DNA of 31,945 nucleotides from a virus. The position numbers and the translations under genes are program-made. Positions 7,746 to 14,000 of the stretch are shown piece by piece. The first letter of the stretch is position 1; each line of letters opens with the position of its first letter. Location of the stretch: IMG/VR virus record IMGVR_UViG_3300045806_000010, positions 1 to 31,945 of that record; one strand, written 5' to 3'. The notes under the pieces are model-generated. The model was not told where the DNA came from. It saw only the letters and a program-made list of their open reading frames with translations, and did no database searches.

Positions 7746-8354
7746 TTAAGTCCCCGCGTCTGGAACCGGGCCGCCGGCGTGTTTGTGCTGCTGGAGCGTG
7801 ACCGCGTCGCCGCCGCCGAAGCCCGCCGTGATCTTGCCCGTAACGGTCAGGTCGCCGGTGATATTGACGGCCGGAGCGCCCACGATATGCACGCCAGTTT
7901 CGTCGAAGGTGACGCTTTGGGATGGCGTCCCGTTCATGTTGCCGAACCCGCCGAGATAGACGCCATCGGCCAGGTCATGCTGGCGGCGCGAACCGGGGTT
8001 GGCTTGCCCCGCGCTGGCCTTGACCGCCGATATGTCGCGGTCGCTGATCGCCATCAGGCCCTGATCTCCGACCTTCGGCTTGACGACGACGCTGCCATTG
8101 CCGCCGGATGATCCTGAAACCGGGATGCCATGGACAACGCCGTGCGCCGTCGAGTTGCCGGCGCCGTCCACCTGGTTGACGAGCGGCTGAACCGAAACGA
8201 TGAAATTCGGGCTTGTGCCGGTGACGGAGACGATTTTGACCGGAGTGGCGGTGCGGACCTTGGCGAGCCTGCGGTCAATGTGGAAATCGTGGCGGTTGAA
8301 GTCCGAGTTGGACGAGGTGAGGCCGCGTTGTCCGGCTGAGGATTGGTCCGTCAT
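7746..8354 (-). CDS. Baseplate spike protein (gpV / Gp138-like, 202 aa)
   Basis: The ATG at 8354 overlaps the stop of the hub gene (ATGA), so I take MTDQSSAGQRGL as the start. The protein reads as a central membrane-piercing spike: an OB-fold-like N-terminal domain (ATPVKIVSVTGTSPNFIVSVQPLVNQVD; VKPKVGDQGLMAISDRDISAVK), then HDLADGVYLGG, then short beta-helix-like repeats (VTFDETGVHIVG, VNITGDLTVTGKITA). It ends in a His-containing tip (LQQHKHAGG) like the metal-binding apex of gpV-type spikes. It acts at the centre of the baseplate below the hub. The family is well supported; metal binding is inference. Confidence 0.85.
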   Translation of the reverse strand: MTDQSSAGQRGLTSSNSDFNRHDFHIDRRLAKVRTATPVKIVSVTGTSPNFIVSVQPLVNQVDGAGNSTAHGVVHGIPVSGSSGGNGSVVVKPKVGDQGLMAISDRDISAVKASAGQANPGSRRQHDLADGVYLGGFGNMNGTPSQSVTFDETGVHIVGAPAVNITGDLTVTGKITAGFGGGDAVTLQQHKHAGGPVPDAGT

Positions 8355-9217
8355 GGCGCATCGCTCCCCTGGATTGGCGACGCGCTGAGAATGGTGAACC
8401 ATTTCCCGTGCGGAATTTCGCTCTCAAGCTCATGGTCGAGATGAAAAATCGTCCAGTCACCGCAAGCCGGCGTCAGGTCGCTCTTGATCGTCACTTTCCC
8501 GCCCGGCTGGAACGTCGGGTTATAGATGGTTTCGACAATGACGGCGGCTTGATTGAACGCCGGATAGCCGACCATGCCCGTAGCTGGTGAAATAAGAGGG
8601 GTTGAACCCTTGCGCGGCTGGCCTGGTTTCCAGATCGCCAGCGTCCCCTTGTCGATGACGTGTTCAATCCCGGCGTGTTGCGCGAGGGACAGGATTTGAT
8701 TACGCACCGATCCCGCAAGATAGGGATTGGCGATCTTGACGTTGACGCCGTTGTTTTCGAACGTGAGGCCGTTGGCCTGCGCGATCTGCCCCATGATGGT
8801 CGCAACATCGCCGGCGCCTTGAACGCTTGTCGGAGGGGATGCCTTCACGGCGAGATCGCCGCCCGCGACCGCTTCGACCCGGAAACAGACATTCGGCTGT
8901 GATTTGGCGTCAACCCATGCGTAGGAGATGTTGCCGACGAACGCGGTGGACATGCCGTTGATGTCGTCGCCGGCCTGCACCGTAACCTTGTTCTTGCTGA
9001 TGTAATTGATCTGCTTCCCGACCGTCGAAAGCTGGTTCATCATCGACAATTCCATGCCGAAGATCGCCATTTGCAATTGGCCCATCGACGCGCCGCCCGC
9101 GTTGGTGATATGGGCGGAAATGCGCAGGCCCGACAAAGTCGCTTTATTGCCGCCGCCTGCAAAATTTCCGTTCTGCATATCGAACGAAACTGTGATTTTG
9201 CGGTTCGTGAAGGACAT
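8351..9217 (-). CDS. Baseplate hub protein (288 aa)
   Basis: ATG at 9217. The start MSFTNRKITVSFDMQNGNFA and the segments LSGLRISAHITNAGG, LQMAIFGMELSMMNQLSTVG and DLTPACGDWTIFHLDHELES match baseplate hub proteins of DUF3383-type myoviruses (functionally like T4 gp27 / Mu gp44). The product should form the trimeric hub that joins tube and spike. The gene order plug, hub, spike agrees, and its stop overlaps the spike start. The gene is separated from the plug gene by an antisense membrane-protein gene, so its transcription from upstream must cross that insert unless a separate promoter exists; I see none. Confidence 0.82.
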   Translation of the reverse strand: MSFTNRKITVSFDMQNGNFAGGGNKATLSGLRISAHITNAGGASMGQLQMAIFGMELSMMNQLSTVGKQINYISKNKVTVQAGDDINGMSTAFVGNISYAWVDAKSQPNVCFRVEAVAGGDLAVKASPPTSVQGAGDVATIMGQIAQANGLTFENNGVNVKIANPYLAGSVRNQILSLAQHAGIEHVIDKGTLAIWKPGQPRKGSTPLISPATGMVGYPAFNQAAVIVETIYNPTFQPGGKVTIKSDLTPACGDWTIFHLDHELESEIPHGKWFTILSASPIQGSDAP

Positions 9218-9230
9218 ATGCGCTGCCGCC

Positions 9231-9259
9231 TTGTCGCCAATGGACTGGGCGACTATGAT
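9231..9259 (+). promoter_or_regulatory. Sigma-70-like promoter for the plus-strand moron gene
   Basis: TTGTCG (9231-9236), a 17-base spacer and TATGAT (9254-9259) lie about 30 bases upstream of the ATG at 9290 on the plus strand, with a GGGAGA ribosome-binding site between. The -35 overlaps the region just upstream of the hub gene start on the other strand, so the two divergent genes share this short interval. Confidence 0.65.
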
Positions 9260-9289
9260 CCCGCCCTAATTTTTAACGGGAGAGATAGG

Positions 9290-9715
9290 ATGATCGCCGC
9301 CCTTTTGATTTTGCTTGTTCTCGCGGTCTTGTTTCCGGGATTTCTCCGCGCGCTGTTCGCCATCATCGCGATTTGCGCTGTCGCCTTTTTCTTGAATTTG
9401 CAATCTTCGTCGGATCGCCCCGCATCGGAAACCCGGCAGGAATCGCAAAACCAAGATGCTCAAGTTGTCGGACCGACACATGAACCCGCATCGGTGGATG
9501 GATGCTGGTCTATCGCAGATCGCAAAATGAAGGCCGATTGCTACGCCGGGAAGCCTACCTATTCAAAAGCCGCGCCGCCGTCCCCTAACTCAGAAACGCC
9601 ACAGGCGAGACCCGAACCCGATTTCTGCAAAACTCCGACTGGCATCGTAAATATGAAATGCTCGGACATTGCCGCATGGGGGATGGCCGCCGAGCGCGAA
9701 AGCAAATCGCGCTAA
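9290..9715 (+). CDS. Putative moron: small membrane protein with Cys-rich exported tail
   Basis: This is the only convincing plus-strand gene in the window. ATG at 9290 follows GGGAGA and a good promoter. The 141-residue product starts MIAALLILLVLAVLFPGFLRALFAIIAICAVAFFLN-type hydrophobic sequence, giving one or two membrane segments within residues 2-38. The remaining ~100 residues are polar, with four cysteines in GCWSIAD, KADCYAG, DFCKTPTG and NMKCSDIA, probably outside the cytoplasm and able to form disulfides. I do not recognise a named family. Its stop overlaps the stop of the convergent plug gene. Position and independent promoter suggest a moron (cargo gene expressed from the prophage), perhaps altering the host envelope. 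The role is inference. Confidence 0.75.
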   Translation: MIAALLILLVLAVLFPGFLRALFAIIAICAVAFFLNLQSSSDRPASETRQESQNQDAQVVGPTHEPASVDGCWSIADRKMKADCYAGKPTYSKAAPPSPNSETPQARPEPDFCKTPTGIVNMKCSDIAAWGMAAERESKSR

Positions 9716-10017
9716 GCCAGTTCAGACGCCGCCCAATAGGTCAGCAAATAGCGAGTCCCGATGCCCGTATAAACCGGGTCGGTGCTCCCTTGCGTATCGA
9801 CAAAGGCGATGTCGCCCGAAAACCCGAGATAGGCGCTGCGCACAATCAGACAAAGGTTCTTGGCCGGAACGCCGGCGATGACGATCGCGTTGTCAATGTA
9901 GAGATCGACAAAAACGCCGTAAAACCTCTGATAGACGTTGATCTGGCAGTTTTGGCCGCCAAGTTGGACAGTCACGAATTGCGACGGAACGGCCTTTAGC
10001 GGGATGATTACCGACAT
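9712..10017 (-). CDS. Baseplate plug protein (101 aa)
   Basis: The ATG at 10017 (MSVIIPLKAVPSQFVTVQLG) is the natural start; the open frame extends further upstream, but that part overlaps the preceding gene and is arginine-rich shadow. The sequence fits the small phage baseplate plug family: QFVTVQLGGQNCQINVYQR, VDLYIDN, LIVRSAYLGFSGDIAFVD, TDPVYTGIGTRYLLTY. These proteins sit between tube end and hub in contractile phages. It follows the preceding baseplate gene after seven bases. Full length for the family. Confidence 0.82.
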   Translation of the reverse strand: MSVIIPLKAVPSQFVTVQLGGQNCQINVYQRFYGVFVDLYIDNAIVIAGVPAKNLCLIVRSAYLGFSGDIAFVDTQGSTDPVYTGIGTRYLLTYWAASELA

Positions 10018-10024
10018 TGGACGC

Positions 10025-10759
10025 TCATTTCGGCAGAGCCACGGTGGTCGATGAAAACGACGACGGATAGGACGAAACCGAACCCATGTTGAACGAACTG
10101 GCCGCACTCGGAGACGATGTGTTGGCGCCATATGGCGAGGTCGGGATATTCTGCCACGATGACGGATAATTCGACGCCACGTCGCCTGGTTGGCCCGCGC
10201 CGCTCAGCGAAGCCCCGGATGGCGAGGACGCCGACGGCGACGAAGACGATCCGGATGTTTCCGAGACCGCAACCCTGATCTGTTGCAGCCAAATGTCCAC
10301 GACGATCAGACCGACGCCAGAATTCGCCGCCCGGTGATAATCGTAATGGGTGATGTTGACGCTGGTATAGGTCGCCTCTGGCGTCGCAACGTCATAAAGA
10401 TTGAAGTCGCCGGCAATCGCCGCGATGGAATCGAGCAGCGCCTGACGATTTGACGCGCTGCCGCCAGCCGAGAACCGGACGCGAGGGCTGAACGGGATTT
10501 GCACCTTGGCGTAGGTTTCAAACGCGCCTTGCTCAAGCGGATAGTCGGCTATCGCCCAATCCTGCTTGTATTCGAACGAAACGACGTTATCAGCGGTGAC
10601 GACGGCTGACCCATTGAGGAAAATCCCCCACTGTGAGGAATTGCCACCGAAGATCAAACCGACCGCGTCGGAAACCATCATCACGGCGGTATCGACGGGA
10701 TCGGATGCGAACCCGGAAAGAAGAGACGGGACGCCGGCCACATTTGGCACATCGGCCAT
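10025..10759 (-). CDS. Tail/baseplate protein downstream of tape measure (244 aa)
   Basis: The ATG at 10759 has AGGGG six bases upstream and is preferred to a TTG at 10765. The first ~170 residues are a folded domain: SSQWGIFLNGSAVVTADNVVSFEYKQDW, then YAKVQIPFSPRVRFSAGG and YDYHRAANSGVGLIVVDIWLQQIRV. This matches proteins encoded between tape measure and plug in myoviruses of this type, thought to belong to the distal tail or baseplate core. The C-terminal ~70 residues are a low-complexity Ser/Pro/Ala tail. No enzyme motif. The exact counterpart in model phages is uncertain. Confidence 0.72.
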   Translation of the reverse strand: MADVPNVAGVPSLLSGFASDPVDTAVMMVSDAVGLIFGGNSSQWGIFLNGSAVVTADNVVSFEYKQDWAIADYPLEQGAFETYAKVQIPFSPRVRFSAGGSASNRQALLDSIAAIAGDFNLYDVATPEATYTSVNITHYDYHRAANSGVGLIVVDIWLQQIRVAVSETSGSSSSPSASSPSGASLSGAGQPGDVASNYPSSWQNIPTSPYGANTSSPSAASSFNMGSVSSYPSSFSSTTVALPK

Positions 10760-10768
10760 GCTCAACCC

Positions 10769-12904
10769 CTATTCTGGACCTTGGTTGGCTTGCGACGCAA
10801 ACGAACTGCGCTCAATTGCCTTTGGCAACTCTTTGGCTATTCCGGCCGCGTCTGTCGCCTGCGTCTGGACCGTGATCGACCCGATATGCGTCTCGGTTGA
10901 AGACGAACTGCTGCTTGTGCGCGTGCTGCTGCTGTTGGTGACGCTTGGACTGGGCGTGACGCTTGGGACCGGAGGCTTTACGGGCGCGCCGCCGGGCTTC
11001 CATTCCCGCGCCGCCTTTGCCGCCCGCTCGGAGTAGGACGGGTTCAGGAACCGATCCGACCCGGCCCACGGGCTTGGCCCGCGCTTGCCGCGCCTCACCC
11101 AATCCCGATAGAGAGCGATGGCGGCCTTTGCATTGACGTGCGGGTCATAGAGGTCTTCGTTGCTCTTGAGCCCCCACATTTTACGCCGCTGAGGCCCCAT
11201 GCCCCCGATCATGTTGATCTGCCAGAGACCATAAGACAGATCGCGACCTGAAAAGTTGTGTGCGCCGGCATGGCCGCGGGACTCACCGCCCATGTGTGCT
11301 CCGATGAAAGCCGCCTCATCCGGCGTTGCGCCCTCGCTGCGCAGGAGCGCGGCGCCTTGCTCGGGTGTGAGACCGTCTCCTTTGCCGTAATCTCGCCCAC
11401 CACCCGCGCCCGGAGAACTGCCGCCGCCACCGCCCGGACCTGACGCCCCGCCGCCACCGCCCGGACCTGACGCCCCGCCGCCACCGCCCGGACCTGACGC
11501 CCCGCCGCCACCGCCCGGACCTGTCGATCCGTTGACGCCCTTTCCAAAAGACTGGTCGCCGCCGCCGTTCGTCAATATGACCGGCAGCGGATTGCCTCGG
11601 CCTACCGGACGGCCTTCCATCTGGACGCCCTCCGCATGGGCGCCGCTGACCCCGAAAAGCTCGTTCAATCTCTCCCAAATGCCCTTCGACTTCGGAGGCT
11701 CGGCGCCCGGCGCATCGTGCTTGTCGCGGCCATATTTCTTCTGGCGCTCCAGCTCATTCTCGCCATTGTTTAGCGGCGTCGGCTTCAGGACCGCGCCGGC
11801 GGCGATGGCGCCCGCTATGATCGGGTTGAGCGCCAATGCTGCTGCTGCGGCCGCCGCCGCGCGCAATGCCGTCACCATCCCCCAAATGCCCGTGACGATG
11901 CCTGCGATTTTGGAAACAGCCCAAACGCCGAAAAGCGCTTCGCCGATCTTGACCCATCCGCCAACGGAATCAGCCGCCTTGTTGGCGCTAGTGGTGAAGT
12001 CATCGACCCCCTTGACGGTCTTGTCCCAATCGATCCCGTCGATCCAGTCGCTGAGCTGCTTGATTACCGCATTGAACTTTTCCTGATTTTCCTTTTTGCC
12101 CAGCCATGCGTCGAAACGCTCCATCGCATTGATCAGCGCGGGGGAAAGCGAAGTCCAGATAGCGCGGCCGAAATGCACGGCCTCTTGCTCAAGTTCATTC
12201 CACGCTTTTTGCAAGTCCTGCGCGGCGGCGATATCTTTCGAGGACGGCCCGAGCTTTTTCAGCCGTTCGATCTCGGCGCCAATGCCCGCGCCGTATTTAA
12301 TCATCATGTTGACGGTATCGGGATCAATCCCGAGTTGCCGCCCGAGCCAGCTTGCCTTCGCCTGATCGTGCGCCGCAACCGCTTTCAAATTCGCGGCAAT
12401 ATCGACCATCGACTTGGAGACGCCGTGGTTCAGGTCGATGGTGCGGCCGCCCGCCGCCTGAAGCTGATAGAAAACATCCGGCAGCGCCTTGCCGCGCAAA
12501 CGGAGGTCTTCGATTTTGTCGGACAGCGACTGGAACGACGCCGAGGTCGCGGCGGAAGACCCGCCCACGCGCTCAACAGCCAACCCCCACGCTGCAATGG
12601 TCTGTGGCGATTCACTCAGCGAACCGGAGAACCGCCCCAATGCGGCGTCGCCCGCCGTGATGTCTTCGATGAATTGCTTGACGCCTCTGCCGCCGAGGAA
12701 GACCGCGTAAAGTTCCAGCGCCTGCCGCGCGACCTTGGCGAGCGCCTGGGCCGCCTTGTCGCTGGATTCCTCGATGCCCTTGCCGGACTTGAGTGCCTCT
12801 TCCTTCGTCTTGACGAAGGCTTCGGTGGCGTCTTTTTGACCCTTCTGGAATTTTGCAGGATCAAGCTGCAATTCCAAAATCAGCGAGTCAATAATTGTGG
12901 GCAA
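10769..12904 (-). CDS. Tape measure protein fused to lytic transglycosylase domain (711 aa)
   Basis: A TTG at 12904, with AAGGA nine bases upstream, begins MPTIIDSLILELQLDPAKFQKG, a usual tape-measure start. Residues 1-310 are mostly helical and coiled-coil-like. Residues about 316-378 hold hydrophobic segments (EALFGVWAVSKIAGIVTGIW and an Ala-rich helix) that may insert in the host membrane. Residues about 460-495 are a tandem GPGGGGGAS linker. Residues about 510-640 resemble a lysozyme-like/transglycosylase domain: AAFIGAHMGGESRGH with likely catalytic Glu541, then LSYGLWQINMIGG and NAKAAIALYRDW. The tail is Ser-rich. It sets tail length and probably cuts peptidoglycan during DNA entry. It directly follows the chaperone genes, as expected. 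Confidence 0.9.
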   Translation of the reverse strand: MPTIIDSLILELQLDPAKFQKGQKDATEAFVKTKEEALKSGKGIEESSDKAAQALAKVARQALELYAVFLGGRGVKQFIEDITAGDAALGRFSGSLSESPQTIAAWGLAVERVGGSSAATSASFQSLSDKIEDLRLRGKALPDVFYQLQAAGGRTIDLNHGVSKSMVDIAANLKAVAAHDQAKASWLGRQLGIDPDTVNMMIKYGAGIGAEIERLKKLGPSSKDIAAAQDLQKAWNELEQEAVHFGRAIWTSLSPALINAMERFDAWLGKKENQEKFNAVIKQLSDWIDGIDWDKTVKGVDDFTTSANKAADSVGGWVKIGEALFGVWAVSKIAGIVTGIWGMVTALRAAAAAAAALALNPIIAGAIAAGAVLKPTPLNNGENELERQKKYGRDKHDAPGAEPPKSKGIWERLNELFGVSGAHAEGVQMEGRPVGRGNPLPVILTNGGGDQSFGKGVNGSTGPGGGGGASGPGGGGGASGPGGGGGASGPGGGGGSSPGAGGGRDYGKGDGLTPEQGAALLRSEGATPDEAAFIGAHMGGESRGHAGAHNFSGRDLSYGLWQINMIGGMGPQRRKMWGLKSNEDLYDPHVNAKAAIALYRDWVRRGKRGPSPWAGSDRFLNPSYSERAAKAAREWKPGGAPVKPPVPSVTPSPSVTNSSSTRTSSSSSSTETHIGSITVQTQATDAAGIAKELPKAIERSSFASQANQGPE
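11421..11523 (-). repeat. 27-bp tandem repeat coding a glycine linker
   Basis: Three exact 27-base units and a fourth, partial unit lie end to end (11421-11447, 11448-11474, 11475-11501, 11502-11523). In the tape measure frame each unit encodes GPGGGGGAS. The array forms the flexible linker before the transglycosylase domain and, being exact, is probably variable in copy number. Confidence 0.95.
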
Positions 12905-12908
12905 GGGC

Positions 12909-13133
12909 TTAATCCTTATTCGCCGCTTTGCTCATTCGCCTAGCGTTTTCCGCATCGACAACGATAACCTCGTAAATGTCGTAGAGGTCTTCGACCGAGT
13001 AATCGTCACATTCTCGGAGCGTCGCCTTCTCTGACGAAACGACAGCGCCGATCAGCCTCGGGACGTTGACGTAGTCAAGCAGCTCGCCACAACCGCCGTC
13101 AGGTAGGCCTTTAATTTCGTGACGAGCTGAGAA
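12909..13133 (-). CDS. Tail assembly chaperone, downstream (-1) frame of frameshift product
   Basis: This frame has no ATG, GTG or TTG start but reads as real protein from about the T-run at 13132-13136 to a TAA at 12909: FSARHEIKGLPDGGCGELL, DYVNVPRLIGAVVSSEKAT, then SVEDLYDIYEVIVVDAEN. It is offset by exactly -1 from the preceding chaperone gene and lies between that gene and the tape measure, the place of the gpT frame of lambda gpG/gpGT. If the ribosome slips at the TTT codon 13135-13133, the fusion is about 201 residues (127 + 74). The product would help wrap the tape measure during tail assembly. The coding call is firm; the slip site is inferred. Confidence 0.75.
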   Translation of the reverse strand, partial: FSARHEIKGLPDGGCGELLDYVNVPRLIGAVVSSEKATLRECDDYSVEDLYDIYEVIVVDAENARRMSKAANKD

Positions 13134-13513
13134 AAAGACACATGCAAACTGAGGACTTCGCTGCGCAACTTCAACAGCGTCGCGACTTCCTCGATGTCAT
13201 CTTCCAGGAGTTCACGGGCAAAGCCCGGATTTTTCGGATCGGGCCTGAACGTGACGCACCAAAGCAGTTCGTCCATCAGCGGCTCCGCGTCGGCGAAATC
13301 CACGGTCATCAGCGACTTGATGCCAAATGCGGCAATGCCGGCCATGCCCGATCCGCGCAGATCGTCCGGTATTTCGGCGCCAGACCTGCCCATCGCCAGA
13401 AGAGCGCGCGTCGCCCATTTTTCGGCCTGCCGCGCGCCCATTTCCCGAATATGATAGACGCGGCCCTTGTCGCGCCCCTCTTCCGTGATCGTGATGTCGA
13501 TTTCCTTGCGCAT
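13052..13513 (-). CDS. Tail assembly chaperone, upstream frame (gpG-like, 153 aa)
   Basis: ATG at 13513, twelve bases after the tube gene. The start MRKEIDITITEEGRDKGRVYHIREM and following AEKWATRALLAMGR, KSLMTVDFADAEPLMDELLWCVTF are typical of the tail assembly chaperone encoded between tube and tape measure in myo- and siphoviruses. The first ~127 residues look real; the last ~26 (ending TSTSRG) overlap the -1 frame and are probably the by-product of normal termination. Most ribosomes should make this form and a minority the longer fusion. It acts in the cytoplasm on the tape measure protein and is not in the virion in known relatives. Confidence 0.82.
   Translation of the reverse strand: MRKEIDITITEEGRDKGRVYHIREMGARQAEKWATRALLAMGRSGAEIPDDLRGSGMAGIAAFGIKSLMTVDFADAEPLMDELLWCVTFRPDPKNPGFARELLEDDIEEVATLLKLRSEVLSLHVSFSQLVTKLKAYLTAVVASCLTTSTSRG
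13131..13138 (-). other. Candidate -1 programmed frameshift site
   Basis: On the minus strand the bases are TCTTTTTC, zero frame TCT TTT TCT. A phenylalanine tRNA on TTT can slip back one base onto another TTT in the five-T run (13132-13136), after which the -1 frame reads TTC TCA. It is not a classical X-XXY-YYZ heptamer, so single-tRNA slippage is the simplest model. The overlap of the two frames downstream is about 80 bases. Confidence 0.5.
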
Positions 13514-13525
13514 CGTCGCCGCCTA

Positions 13526-13963
13526 TCAGTTCGTGGCGGCGGGGCTGATCGATTCCCATACGATGGTGAACTTGCGCGGGGATAAAACCTTGCCGCCGCT
13601 CGACACCGCCGGGTAGGTTTTTAACACGCCGTTGACGAGGGCGTATTTCATGTTGATCGAATTCAGGGTGATCGACCCGGAGAGCCAATAAATCGACTGC
13701 GTTTGCTTGCTTTGGATATAAAGCGCGTCAAACAGCGGGATCGATGGCGACCCTGCCATCAGCGTGTAGCCGATGGACTGTTCCTTGTAGATGAATCCGG
13801 CCGACAATCCGCCATCAAGGCCCATCAGGACTTCCGCCACGTCGAGCGCGTCGGCTTCATAGATGTTGTCGGTGGCAAAGCCCTGAATCTGCTGCGGCCC
13901 GGACCAAACGCCGGGAGCGGACAAAAGCAGGACGGCGTTGACGGATGTAATATCTTGCGCCAT
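13526..13963 (-). CDS. Tail tube protein (145 aa)
   Basis: ATG at 13963. The 145-residue product (MAQDITSVNAVLLLSAPGVW, IQGFATDNIYEADALDVAEVLMGLDGGLSAGF, then ALYIQSKQTQSIYWLSGSITLNSINMKY) matches the DUF3277/KPP10-like tail tube family encoded right after a DUF3383 sheath. It should polymerise as the inner tube within the contractile sheath. Length and gene order (sheath, tube, chaperone, tape measure) are standard. No unusual residues are seen. Confidence 0.85.
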   Translation of the reverse strand: MAQDITSVNAVLLLSAPGVWSGPQQIQGFATDNIYEADALDVAEVLMGLDGGLSAGFIYKEQSIGYTLMAGSPSIPLFDALYIQSKQTQSIYWLSGSITLNSINMKYALVNGVLKTYPAVSSGGKVLSPRKFTIVWESISPAATN

Positions 13964-14000
13964 TTGTGGCCGCTCCTGAATTTATGGAAGTTATGCCTGG

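Noticed and set aside
9071-9289. 5' extension of the plus-strand membrane-protein frame
   Set aside because: It overlaps the start of the hub gene in antisense, has no ribosome-binding site, and the promoter at 9231-9259 lies inside it. The ATG at 9290 fits better.
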